Assembly (NCBI RefSeq): GCF_027922365.1
Contig: NZ_BSFN01000019.1
Location: 1-64,000, forward strand
DNA from: Pseudomonas turukhanskensis
GTDB lineage: Bacteria > Pseudomonadota > Gammaproteobacteria > Pseudomonadales > Pseudomonadaceae
Direction: 5' to 3'
Length of the DNA: 64,000 nt
Made by a program: the position numbers and the translations under genes
Notes under the pieces: generated by a model
Databases searched by the model: none
The model's input: only the letters and a program-made list of their open reading frames with translations
What the model was told of the DNA's origin: nothing
Shown: positions 26,402-34,821 of the stretch, piece after piece
Position numbering within the stretch: the stretch's first letter is position 1
Layout of the letters: the number at the start of each line of letters is the position of its first letter

Positions 26402-27835
26402 GTGCCCCGCACCCATGGGCAATGGCTTCGCCTTGCCAGCTTGTGTCTGTGTTCGTTTTCCTTGAGTGCCTGCCTCGACAGCAGCGGTATTCGTCCTTTG
26501 AACCAGGCGCCTGCGCCGCTGGATTCGGCGTCTGTCGATATCGCCTGGCCCAGCGAACAGTGGTGGCAGGCCTACCGCGACCCGCAACTCAATGCCTGGA
26601 TGACCCAGGCCTTGGCCGCCAACCCCAGCCTGAAAATGGCCGCTGCCCGCGTGCGCCAGGCCCAGGCCATGGCAGGTGTGGTTGAGGCCGACGAGGCGGT
26701 GCAGGTCGACTACGGTGTGCAGATGCAGCGCAAGCGTTGGCCGGACGACGGCTTCTATGGTCCCGGCACCCTCGGCCGCACCACCAGTTGGAACAATACC
26801 CAGGGCCTGAGCCTGAGCTACAACCTCGACCTCTGGGGCCGCGAACGCAGCCAGCGTTTGCAGGCGCTGAACCTGGCGCAGGTGGCGGCCACCGACGCGC
26901 GTGCCGCCGCGTTGGAACTGCAGGGCAATGTGCTGCGCGCTTATGTCGGCCTTGCCCTGCGCTTTGCCGAGCGGGATATCGCCGCGGCGGCGGTGGCGCA
27001 ACAACAGCACTTGGTCAGCCTGGCGCAGCGGCGCTTGCAGGCCGGTATAGGCACCCAATACGAGCTCAGCCAGGCGCAGACGCCCTTGCCGGAAACCCTG
27101 CGCCAGCTCGATCTGGCCGAAGAAGCCATCGCCCTCAGCCGCCATCAACTGGCCGCGTTGACCGGCCAACCGCCCAATGCCGGCGAGGGCTTGCGGCGCC
27201 CGCAATTGCAACTGAGCGAAGTGCCAACCTTGCCCCACAGCCTGCCGCTGGCGCTGCTGGGCCGACGCCCGGATATCGTAGCCCGTCGCTGGCAGGTGGC
27301 GGCCGAGGCGCAGGGTATTGAAGCGGCCAAGGCCGAGTTCTATCCCGACATCAATCTGCTCGGCAGCCTGGGTTCGGCGGCGGTGCAGGGCGGTGGTCTG
27401 GATTTTCTGCGTTACGACAAACTCACCTACGGCCTTGGCCCGGCGCTGACGTTGCCGATCTTTGATGGCGGTCGCCTGCGTGCGCAATTGGGTGAACGCT
27501 CGGCCAGCTACGACTTGGCCGTGGAGCACTACAACCAGACCGTGATCGCGGCGCTGCACAGCGTCGCCGATGTGTTGACCCGCCTGCATTCGCTGCATGA
27601 GCAACAGCAGCTGGTCGCCCACTCGCTCGCCCTGGCGCAAACCAATCGGCACCTGGCTGGGGTGGCACACCAGCGTGGTCTTACCGATTTTCGCGCGGTG
27701 CTGCAGGCGCAAACCGACGTGTTCCAGCAGCAGCGCTTGCAGCAACAGGTGTTGGCCGCGCAACTCGGTAGCCAGGCGCAGTTGTGGGTCGCCCTCGGTG
27801 GTGGCGTGCTGAGTACAGATGAGGTAGCGCCATGA
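26402..27835 (+). CDS. Outer membrane efflux lipoprotein (OprM/NodT family)
   Basis: About 477 residues from the GTG at 26402, with AGGA ten bases upstream; the frame is open from 26285 but the signal peptide favours the later start. The lipoprotein signal ends in FSLSAC (C24). Two OEP repeats follow, with SEQWWQAYRDPQLNAWMTQALAANPSL and LLGRRPDIVARRWQVAAEAQGIEAAKAEFYP (each split here by domain). It forms the trimeric channel for a tripartite pump. Its stop overlaps the FUSC start by 4 bp. Confidence 0.88.
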   Translation: MPRTHGQWLRLASLCLCSFSLSACLDSSGIRPLNQAPAPLDSASVDIAWPSEQWWQAYRDPQLNAWMTQALAANPSLKMAAARVRQAQAMAGVVEADEAVQVDYGVQMQRKRWPDDGFYGPGTLGRTTSWNNTQGLSLSYNLDLWGRERSQRLQALNLAQVAATDARAAALELQGNVLRAYVGLALRFAERDIAAAAVAQQQHLVSLAQRRLQAGIGTQYELSQAQTPLPETLRQLDLAEEAIALSRHQLAALTGQPPNAGEGLRRPQLQLSEVPTLPHSLPLALLGRRPDIVARRWQVAAEAQGIEAAKAEFYPDINLLGSLGSAAVQGGGLDFLRYDKLTYGLGPALTLPIFDGGRLRAQLGERSASYDLAVEHYNQTVIAALHSVADVLTRLHSLHEQQQLVAHSLALAQTNRHLAGVAHQRGLTDFRAVLQAQTDVFQQQRLQQQVLAAQLGSQAQLWVALGGGVLSTDEVAP

Positions 27836-29988
27836 GCACGGTAACCCTGCAACCGCTGCGCGCGCTGCTGGCCGACTGGGGCCGCAGTGAAGGCCTGAGC
27901 TGGGTGTTTGTAGCCAAGGCATTGGTCACTGCGTTTCTGGCCCTGTGGTTGGCGTACCGCCTGCAGCTGCCGCAGCCAAGCACGGTGCTGGTGACCGTCT
28001 TTATCATCATGCAGCCGCAAAGCGGGCAGGTGCTGGCCAAGAGTTTCTACCGCCTGATCGGCACCTTTGTCGGCCTGGCGATGATGGTGCTGCTGATTGC
28101 TTTGTTCGCCCAGGAGCGCGTGCTGTTTTTGCTCAGCCTGGCGTTGTGGATCGGCCTGTGCACGGCAGGTGCTACCCGCTACCGGGACTTTCGTGGCTAT
28201 GCCTGCGTGCTGGCCGGCTATACCGCCGCCATGATCGGCCTGCCGGCCACACTGCACCCCGAAGGCGCGTTTATGGCCGCACTGTGGCGAGTGCTGGAAA
28301 TCAGCCTCGGCATTCTCTGCACCGGCGTAGTCAACGGCCTGCTCTTGCCGCAAACCAGCAGTAGTTCATTGCGCAGCACCCTGGCCGTACGCTTTCGCGA
28401 CTTCGCCGGGTTTGCCTGGGAAGGCCTGGCCGGTGAGCTGCCGCCCACTCGGTTCGAACAACTGAATGCACGCTTTGCTGCCGAAGCTGTGGGCCTGGAA
28501 AACCTGCGTAATGCCAGCGCCTTCGAAGACCCGCATTACCGCCTGCGTAGCGGTCGGCTGGCGCGGCTGAACAACGAGTTCATGCTGCTCTCCACCCGCT
28601 TTCACGCGCTCTATCAGTTGCTGCGCCGCCTGCACGTGGCGGGCGAGCAGGGCGTGGTGGACGCGTTGCAACCGTGCCTGGCCGAAGTGGCCGCCGTGCT
28701 GGCGCCGTTGCGCACGCGCCTGTGCAGCGATGCCGAAGCGGTGCAATTGGCCGAGCGCGTGGAGGCCTGCAAGGTGGAGCTGATGGAACAGATTCGCCGC
28801 GCCCGCTTGCAACTGAATATGCAGCAGCCTAATGAAGCGCAGATGCTCGATTTCAATACCGCCGCCGAGCTGCTCTATCGCTTTGCCGACGACCTGCACA
28901 GCTACGCACTTACCCACGCCTCCTTACTCGATCATCACCATGTGCGCGAGCAATTCACCGGGGCTTTTACACCGCGCGCCAATGGCACGGCCGCCATCGT
29001 CGCCGGACTGCGCGGGTCGCTGTTGATGCTGGTGCTGAGTGCGTTCTGGCTGGCCACCGCCTGGCCCAGTGGCACCACGCTGGTGATGACTGCCGGCATG
29101 ATCACCGGTTTGGTGTCGGCCGGCGCCAACCCCAAGCGCCTGGCCGGGCAACTGTTTGTCGGTGCCTGCGGCGGCGCGGTGCTGGGTTTTACGCTGCTGT
29201 TTTTTGTGCTGCCCCGGCTCGACGGGTTTGCCTTGCTGTGCTGCGCCCTGACGCCGGTGTTTGCGCTCGGCGCCACCTTGCTTACGCGGTCGCAGTGGTC
29301 CGGCATTGGCACCGGTTTGCTGGTGTGGTTTTGCATGCTGTCGCTACCGGCCAACCTGACCCTTTATAACCCCTACGGCTTTATCAACGAATACCTGGCC
29401 GCGCTGCTGTCGATGGCCATGGCAACGCTGGCTACCGCGCTGATTCTGCCGCCCAATCGCCCCTGGTTATGGCGACGTCTGGAGCATGACTTGCGCATGC
29501 GCGTGGTGTTTGCCGTCAGCGGCAAACTCAAAGGCCTGGTGGCCGGGTTTGAAAGCGGCACACGGGATTTGCTGAACCAGGCCCACGGCTTTTCCAGCAG
29601 CCGGCCGGATGTGCAGCGCCAGCTGCTGCGCTGGATGTTTCTGGTGCAGGAAGTGGGGCATGCGGTGATCGAGCTGCGCCAGGAACAAGCTGCTCTGCCA
29701 GCTCAATCTTGCTACGGCGAAAACACCCGTTGGCGCCGGGCCATTCGGGTGATGGGGCGGGCGCTGATCCGCTTGTTCGTACGCCCGACCGAGCAGCACC
29801 GCCAACGCGCGCTGACGGCGGTGGAGCATGCCATTGCCGCCGTACGCGGTACCCCTGAACCGCGCGCACCGCAGTTCGACACCTCGCCACTGCGCCGAGT
29901 ACTCAGCTACCTGCACTTTATCCGCAGCGCCCTGCTCGACCCCGAGTCCCCGCTGGCACCTGCTGCCGGAGCTGCCCATGCCGCGTGA
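27832..29988 (+). CDS. FUSC-family inner membrane exporter (AaeB-like)
   Basis: 718 residues. Two blocks of membrane helices (about 20-170 and 385-535), each followed by a cytoplasmic helical region, characteristic of the aromatic acid exporter/FUSC family. The amino-terminal PSTVLVTVFIIMQPQSGQVLAKSFYR block is typical. It pairs with HlyD (AaeA-like) and DUF1656 (AaeX-like) proteins downstream and the outer membrane channel upstream. Overlaps the channel gene by ATGA and the DUF1656 gene by 11 bp, so the four genes form one operon. Confidence 0.9.
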   Translation: MSTVTLQPLRALLADWGRSEGLSWVFVAKALVTAFLALWLAYRLQLPQPSTVLVTVFIIMQPQSGQVLAKSFYRLIGTFVGLAMMVLLIALFAQERVLFLLSLALWIGLCTAGATRYRDFRGYACVLAGYTAAMIGLPATLHPEGAFMAALWRVLEISLGILCTGVVNGLLLPQTSSSSLRSTLAVRFRDFAGFAWEGLAGELPPTRFEQLNARFAAEAVGLENLRNASAFEDPHYRLRSGRLARLNNEFMLLSTRFHALYQLLRRLHVAGEQGVVDALQPCLAEVAAVLAPLRTRLCSDAEAVQLAERVEACKVELMEQIRRARLQLNMQQPNEAQMLDFNTAAELLYRFADDLHSYALTHASLLDHHHVREQFTGAFTPRANGTAAIVAGLRGSLLMLVLSAFWLATAWPSGTTLVMTAGMITGLVSAGANPKRLAGQLFVGACGGAVLGFTLLFFVLPRLDGFALLCCALTPVFALGATLLTRSQWSGIGTGLLVWFCMLSLPANLTLYNPYGFINEYLAALLSMAMATLATALILPPNRPWLWRRLEHDLRMRVVFAVSGKLKGLVAGFESGTRDLLNQAHGFSSSRPDVQRQLLRWMFLVQEVGHAVIELRQEQAALPAQSCYGENTRWRRAIRVMGRALIRLFVRPTEQHRQRALTAVEHAIAAVRGTPEPRAPQFDTSPLRRVLSYLHFIRSALLDPESPLAPAAGAAHAA

Positions 29989-30178
29989 AGTGCACGTGCT
30001 GGGCGTGTACATGCCCAGCCTGACCCTGCTGTTTCTGCTTTGCGTACTGCTCGGCTGGGGCCTGGACCGGTTGCTCGCCTGGCTCGGTGTCTACCGCCAC
30101 GCCTGGCACCCCACGCTGCTGCGCGTCAGCCTGTTTATTTGCCTGTATGGCGCGTTGGCGCTGTGCATTTATCGTTGA
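29978..30178 (+). CDS. DUF1656 (AaeX-like) small membrane protein
   Basis: 66 residues: MPREVHVLGVYMPSLTLLF, two hydrophobic helices, and LGVYRHAWHPTLLRVSLF. This is the DUF1656 family that accompanies FUSC/HlyD efflux pairs (AaeX in E. coli). It overlaps the end of the FUSC gene and is followed 14 bp later by the HlyD gene. Function unknown, probably an accessory of the pump. Confidence 0.9.
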   Translation: MPREVHVLGVYMPSLTLLFLLCVLLGWGLDRLLAWLGVYRHAWHPTLLRVSLFICLYGALALCIYR

Positions 30179-30192
30179 GCCGAGCCCCCACC

Positions 30193-31089
30193 ATGTCCGC
30201 GAAAAAAGTCATCAGCGTATTGGTCAGCCTGCTGGTGTTTGCCCTGGCGCTGTGCGTGCTGCGCACCCTCTGGACCCACTACATGGATGCGCCCTGGACC
30301 CGCGATGGGCGGGTGCGTGCCGATGTCATCAATATCGCTGCCGACGTCGGCGGGCTGGTGGAAGAGGTGGCGGTGGCCGACAACCAGACGGTGAAAAAGG
30401 GCGACCTGTTGCTGCGCATCGACCCCACGCATTTCCAGTTGGCCGTGCAGCAGGCCGAAGCCGACGTGGCGGCGCGCAAAGCAGCGTTGAATCGGCGCCG
30501 GGACAACGCCCAGCGCCGTGCCGATATGGATGAGCAAGTGGTGTCTCGCGAGAGCCGTGATGACGCCAGCCACCTGGCCGACGCTGCCCAGGCCGATTAC
30601 CAGAGAGCGCTGGTGCACCTGGAGGCCGCGCGCCTGGACCTCAAACGCACCGAAGTGCGCGCGCCGGTCGACGGCTATATCACCAACCTCAACGTTTACC
30701 GTGGCGACTTCGCCCAGCGAGGCCAGGCCACCATGGCGCTGGTGGACAGCCACTCGTTTTATATCAACGGCTACTTCGAAGAAACGCGCCTGCCGCTGAT
30801 AGCTGTCGGTGCGCCGGCCGAAATACGCATGATGAGCGGCGCTCGTTTGCAGGGGCATGTGGACAGTATTTCCCGCGGCATTTACGACCGCGACAACCCG
30901 CAGAGCCATGAGCTGACGGCGGATGTGAACCCCACATTCAACTGGGTGAGGTTGGCGCAACGGGTGCCGGTGCGGATTCGTATCGACAGCGTGCCCGATG
31001 GGTTGCTGCTGGCAGCGGGGATGACGTGCACGGTGGTGATCGAACCCGACAGTAATGATGCGAATGAGCTGTTGTTGGAGGTTGAGTGA
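30193..31089 (+). CDS. HlyD/EmrA-type membrane fusion protein (AaeA-like)
   Basis: 298 residues from the ATG at 30193. One N-terminal helix (VISVLVSLLVFALALCVLRTL) is followed by the paired biotinyl-lipoyl halves (DGRVRADVINIAADVGG... and RAPVDGYITNLNVYRGDF) with a coiled coil between. It bridges the FUSC exporter to the outer membrane channel across the periplasm. Last gene of the four-gene operon. Confidence 0.9.
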   Translation: MSAKKVISVLVSLLVFALALCVLRTLWTHYMDAPWTRDGRVRADVINIAADVGGLVEEVAVADNQTVKKGDLLLRIDPTHFQLAVQQAEADVAARKAALNRRRDNAQRRADMDEQVVSRESRDDASHLADAAQADYQRALVHLEAARLDLKRTEVRAPVDGYITNLNVYRGDFAQRGQATMALVDSHSFYINGYFEETRLPLIAVGAPAEIRMMSGARLQGHVDSISRGIYDRDNPQSHELTADVNPTFNWVRLAQRVPVRIRIDSVPDGLLLAAGMTCTVVIEPDSNDANELLLEVE

Positions 31090-31105
31090 GCGACTCGGTC
31101 GTTCA

Positions 31106-31203
31106 CCGTCATTCCCGCGTAGGCGGGAATCCAGACGCTCGCGCCTTACTCAATACACCGCCCCGATCAACAATCTGAATCCCCGCCTGCGTGGGGATGA
31201 CGG
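31106..31203. repeat. Inverted repeat of the CATTCCCGC...GCGGGAATCCAGA type, paired
   Basis: Two opposed copies: CCGTCATTCCCGCG...GGCGGGAATCCAGA (31106-31134) and TCTGAATCCCCGCC...GGGGATGACGG (31174-31203). The same family occurs at 34595-34691 and in short form at 37601-37632. Together with the stretch 31204-31490, which holds no gene I can support, this fills the 400-bp gap before the DUF2790 gene. Confidence 0.8.
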
Positions 31204-31490
31204 AGGTCTTGATTCATTTTGTCGTCCGTCTTCTACGGCCGATTATTGCGATTCCAGTCAACAGTCCTTGGCCATCTTCGCGCTTAAACCGCACCCGGCC
31301 AAAACCTAAAATAAACACGCCCTCCACGCAGGGGCACATGCTCGGAAAGGCATGGTTTTACCGCCGTTTTCCACCCGATTTCGGCGGGCTCCAATCGACA
31401 CCCAAGCAGCAACCTCGGCTGGCAAATTTTCCACGAAAAAAGGCGCCAGCCGACTACTCCTCGAAGCACCACCTAACAGGTAAACACCCC

Positions 31491-31757
31491 ATGAAAGCTC
31501 TAGTTTTACTGGCGATGGCGGGCTACGCCTGCGCGTCTCTGGCCGGCGAGTTGCCGAACCTCAGCGATAGCCAGGAACAACCTGCAGTCGAGCAATATGC
31601 CTACGGCATGGAAATGGATGTGGCCCGCGTCATTTCCATTTCCAATGACAACCACGAATGCGCCGTCGGCCCAGCGTGGATGACGTTCGAAGACCATCAA
31701 GGCCGGCGCCATACCGTTGAGTATCGGCAGATGGGCGATGGCTGTTCGAATGGTTGA
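31491..31757 (+). CDS. DUF2790 family exported small protein (copy 1)
   Basis: 88 residues. The signal peptide MKALVLLAMAGYACASLAGE is followed by a compact domain with YAYGMEMDVARVISI and CAVGPAWMTFED...VEYRQMGDGC (two cysteines that could form a disulfide). DUF2790 proteins are small periplasmic proteins of Pseudomonas with unknown function. A paralogue follows at 32026 with the same downstream hairpin, showing a tandem duplication. Confidence 0.87.
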   Translation: MKALVLLAMAGYACASLAGELPNLSDSQEQPAVEQYAYGMEMDVARVISISNDNHECAVGPAWMTFEDHQGRRHTVEYRQMGDGCSNG

Positions 31758-31774
31758 CCACTAGCGGTCAGCAG

Positions 31775-31801
31775 GCCCTCTCTGCGCAATGTAGGGAGGG
31801 C
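31775..31801 (+). repeat. Hairpin after DUF2790 copy 1
   Basis: GCCCTCTCTGCGCAATG and TAGGGAGGGC form a stem closely matching the hairpin at 32316-32342 after the second copy. No T tract follows, so it is a weak or Rho-assisted 3' end. Confidence 0.6.
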
Positions 31802-32025
31802 GAATCAGACGGTCGATCTGGCTCAGTATTTCCCTACGCGGCATATCGAAAATACTTCCGATGCATAGGAGTTTTCGCGCCAGTCTCTGGCTCAGGTCTG
31901 ACGTCATATAGCTCCACCAAACCCTAAGGTACTCACGCCGCCAACTTGCGGCGCAGGGGTGTGCACCTTCATGCAAAAGCGTGCCGCTCATCAATCACCC
32001 AAGCAGTACCTGAGGGGTAATACCG

Positions 32026-32289
32026 ATGAAAGCCAAAGCTTTAGTGTTTCTCGTATTGGCCGGCTATGTCGGCGTCACGCTGGCCAGTCAGACGTCTACC
32101 GACCACGAAAGCCCGGATCAACCACCGATCAAAACCTATGCGTATGGAATGAAGCTGGACATCGCACGGGTTATTTCGATTAAAACCGATAACCCGACGT
32201 GCACGGTCGGCCCGGCCTGGATGACTTACGAAGACAGCGTCGGCGACCGCCATGTCCTTGAGTATCGGCGCATGGGTGATGGCTGCTGA
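32026..32289 (+). CDS. DUF2790 family exported small protein (copy 2)
   Basis: 87 residues. Signal MKAKALVFLVLAGYVGVTLAS followed by YAYGMKLDIARVISI and CTVGPAWMTYED...LEYRRMGDGC. It shares most core residues with copy 1, while the segment just after the signal peptide differs. RBS-like GAGGGGTAAT precedes the ATG. Function unknown. Confidence 0.87.
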   Translation: MKAKALVFLVLAGYVGVTLASQTSTDHESPDQPPIKTYAYGMKLDIARVISIKTDNPTCTVGPAWMTYEDSVGDRHVLEYRRMGDGC

Positions 32290-32315
32290 CAGCGTCGCTT
32301 GCCAGGAGTCGGCAA

Positions 32316-32342
32316 GCCCTCTCTGCACAGGGTAGAGAGGGC
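32316..32342 (+). repeat. Hairpin after DUF2790 copy 2
   Basis: GCCCTCTCTGCACAGG and TAGAGAGGGC: 9-bp stem, near-identical to the hairpin after copy 1, which supports duplication of gene plus 3' region. It lies between the convergent DUF2790 and metR genes. Confidence 0.6.
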
Positions 32343-32350
32343 GAAAGGCT

Positions 32351-33274
32351 TCACTTTTCTTTCGCCGCGCTCACGCCTTCAAGGGTGGAGAACGAGGTGT
32401 CTTTAGCGGTCAGCAGAAAGTCGCGCATAAATGGCGCATCAAGCATGTCGGTGCGAATACCGGCATACAGCGTGGCGAACAGCCCCTTGTCCCCCAGCCG
32501 TTTGGCCGTCACATAACCGCGCGAGCTGTACTCGTGCAGCGCCCAGTTCGGCAGGCCGCACACCCCGCGGCCGCTGGCCACCAGTTGCATCATCATCACT
32601 GTCAGTTCCGAGGTGCGCACTTGTGCTGGCTCGATATCGGCCGGTTCCAGAAAACGGGTGAAAATATCCAGGCGGTCACGCTCCACGGGGTAAGTGATCA
32701 GGGTTTCCTTGGCCAGGTCGCCGGGCACGATATAGGGCTTTTTGGCCAGGTCGTGCTGGTTGGCCACTGCAAGCATGGCTTCGTAGGTAAAGAGTGGTAC
32801 GTAGGTGATGCCGGAGAGGTCGATGGGGTCGGAGGTGACCACCAGGTCCAGATCACCGCGGGCCAACGCCGGCAGCGGGGCAAAGGAAAACCCTGACGCC
32901 AGATCCAGTTCCACTTCCGGCCAGGCGTCACGGAATTGGTCGATGGTGGGCATTAGCCATTGGAAGCAGCTGTGGCATTCGATGGCCATATGCAAACGCC
33001 CGGCTGTGCCGCCAACCAGTCGCGCCATATCTCGCTCGGCGGCGCGTAGTTGGGGTAGCAGCGAGTCGGCCAATTGCAGCAGACGCAGGCCGGCGCTGGT
33101 AAAGCGCACCGGCTTGGTTTTACGCACGAATAGCGGCATGCCCAGGCGCTCTTCCAGTTCCTTGAACTGGTGAGAGAGAGCCGATTGGGTAAGGTGCAGG
33201 CGCTCGGCGGCGTCCACCAGGCTGTCGGTTTCGCGCAGCGCGTGCAGGGTTTTGAGGTGGCGCAATTCCAGCAT
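32351..33274 (-). CDS. metR: LysR-family regulator MetR
   Basis: 307 residues very like MetR of methionine biosynthesis: MLELRHLKTLHALRE, LHLTQSALSHQFKELEERLG, AIECHSCFQWLMPTID and LDLVVTSDPI. MetR uses homocysteine as coactivator to regulate met genes. No metE or other met gene is adjacent; the neighbour is an unrelated hydrolase separated by a REP pair. Confidence 0.9.
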   Translation of the reverse strand: MLELRHLKTLHALRETDSLVDAAERLHLTQSALSHQFKELEERLGMPLFVRKTKPVRFTSAGLRLLQLADSLLPQLRAAERDMARLVGGTAGRLHMAIECHSCFQWLMPTIDQFRDAWPEVELDLASGFSFAPLPALARGDLDLVVTSDPIDLSGITYVPLFTYEAMLAVANQHDLAKKPYIVPGDLAKETLITYPVERDRLDIFTRFLEPADIEPAQVRTSELTVMMMQLVASGRGVCGLPNWALHEYSSRGYVTAKRLGDKGLFATLYAGIRTDMLDAPFMRDFLLTAKDTSFSTLEGVSAAKEK

Positions 33275-33383
33275 GGTGGGCTCTCGACGCGGGTGGTGGG
33301 GCGAACGTGAGCGAAACTAACGTGAATTAATCTATCGATCAATTGCTTTGTATTGAGTGCCGCTCATTTTGGTGGCGAGCGTC

Positions 33384-33470
33384 GTAGGAGCGAGCGTGTT
33401 CGCGAAGCGTTGCCCGTGCGCACCTACGGCGTAGGTCTGAATACCAATTCGCGAGCACGCTCGCTCCTAC
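33384..33470. repeat. REP pair (GTAGGAGCGAGCG type)
   Basis: 23-bp inverted arms 33384-33406 (GTAGGAGCGAGCGTG...) and 33448-33470 (...CACGCTCGCTCCTAC) with one mismatch; the loop carries another small palindrome ACCTACG-G-CGTAGGT (33422-33436). This is the common Pseudomonas REP arrangement. The whole 322-bp metR/hydrolase gap otherwise shows nothing recognisable. Confidence 0.88.
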
Positions 33471-33596
33471 AGAAATTGTGTTGAAGTCATGACCGTTCGG
33501 CGCCCTTCATCAAATTGTCACGGTTGTGTGGCAGCGCGATCCTGCGTCTGTCAGCACAATCCGGCCTTACTGGGGTTTGCGTGTTGGTGTTTTCTT

Positions 33597-34586
33597 ATGC
33601 GTGCGTTTCTTTTCTGGGCCGCCTTGTGGTGTGCCTTGCCGTCTTTTGCGGCCTCGCGGTGTGATGTCAATGTTCCAACTCAACGGGCCGATCTGGGCGA
33701 AGTGAACCTCGCTTACCAGAGCATCGGCCGTGAGTCCGACCCTGCATTGCTGCTGGTGATGGGTCTGGGCGGGCAGTTGATTCATTGGCCGGATGAGGTA
33801 GTGGTTGCCCTCTGCCAGCAAGGTTTTCGGGTTATTCGTTACGACAACCGCGACGTCGGTCTGTCCACCTGGGCACAGGCGCCGGAGTCGGCCAACCTCA
33901 CCTATGAAGTGCTGCGCTACAAGCTCGGCTTTTCGGTCGCGGCGCCTTATCACTTGACCGATATGGCGCAGGACGCCCTGGGCCTGATGGATAACCTGCA
34001 TGTCTCGCGCTTCCACGTACTGGGCGCAAGCATGGGCGGCATGATCGCTCAGCACATGGCCGACATGGCGCCCGGGCGTGTGGCCAGCCTGACCCTGATC
34101 ATGACCAGTTCCGGCGCCCAGGGCCTGCCAGAACCCAAGCCGGCCTTGCTGGCGTTACTGGCCCGCCGCGAAGCGCCGAACCGCGAAGTGGCCATTGAGC
34201 AACAAGCCGACCTGTTGGCCGCCCTCGGTAGCCCCACCGTTCATGACGACCGTGAATTGCTGAAAGAACAAGCCGCCATCGCGTATGACCGCGCGTTCAA
34301 TCCCGCCGGGGTGCAACGTCAGATTCTGGCGATTCTGGCCGAGCCCAGCCGTGTGGCATTGCTCGATCGCCTGCGGGTGCCGACGCTGGTGGTGCATGGC
34401 ACGGCCGATCCGCTGCTGCCGGTGATGCATGGTGTGCATGTGGCGGCACATATCAGGGGCGCTCAGTTGAAGTTGATTCCGGGGTTGGCACACCGCTTTC
34501 AGGAGGCGTTCAAGGCGCCGTTGCTGGCGGCGGTGTTGCCCTATCTGGCTGAGCATCGGCAACCGGTGGGGTTGGCGCAGCTTTGA
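33597..34586 (+). CDS. Exported alpha/beta hydrolase
   Basis: 329 residues from the ATG at 33597, chosen because it opens a signal peptide (MRAFLFWAALWCALPSFAAS). Alpha/beta hydrolase features are the oxyanion HG-like MGLGGQLIHWP, RYDNRDVGLS, the nucleophile elbow LGASMGGM, VHGTADPLLP and a C-terminal catalytic His in GLAHRF. Likely a periplasmic esterase or lipase-like enzyme; substrate unknown. Confidence 0.85.
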   Translation: MRAFLFWAALWCALPSFAASRCDVNVPTQRADLGEVNLAYQSIGRESDPALLLVMGLGGQLIHWPDEVVVALCQQGFRVIRYDNRDVGLSTWAQAPESANLTYEVLRYKLGFSVAAPYHLTDMAQDALGLMDNLHVSRFHVLGASMGGMIAQHMADMAPGRVASLTLIMTSSGAQGLPEPKPALLALLARREAPNREVAIEQQADLLAALGSPTVHDDRELLKEQAAIAYDRAFNPAGVQRQILAILAEPSRVALLDRLRVPTLVVHGTADPLLPVMHGVHVAAHIRGAQLKLIPGLAHRFQEAFKAPLLAAVLPYLAEHRQPVGLAQL

Positions 34587-34594
34587 AATCCCAG

Positions 34595-34691
34595 CGTCGT
34601 CCCTGCGCAGGCGGGGACCCAGACTTTTGGATCGGGCGTAATTCTGCGTAAACACCACTATTCTGGATTCCCGCCTGCGCGGGAATGACGG
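34595..34691. repeat. Paired CGTC...GGGAC / GGGAATGACGG inverted repeat
   Basis: Opposed copies GTCGTCCCTGCGCAGGCGGGGACCCAGA (34595-34622, shown as GTCGTCCCTGCG and GGCGGGGACCCAGA) and TCTGGATTCCCGCCTGCGCGGG (34662-34683). Same repeat family as at 31106. Confidence 0.8.
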
Positions 34692-34821
34692 AGGAGGGCG
34701 TCGCTCCTGCACATCCCCACCGCGTTTCTGTCGCCACCCATCCCATGTATCTGCTCTACCCTCGCGACATAACCCGGCAACCGCGCTATGGTCGCCGGCT
34801 ATTTTGGTTCATGGAGCAGAC

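Noticed and set aside
26387..27922. 511-residue minus-strand frame opposite the outer membrane channel
   Set aside because: Shadow frame; the plus strand encodes a clear OprM-type protein.
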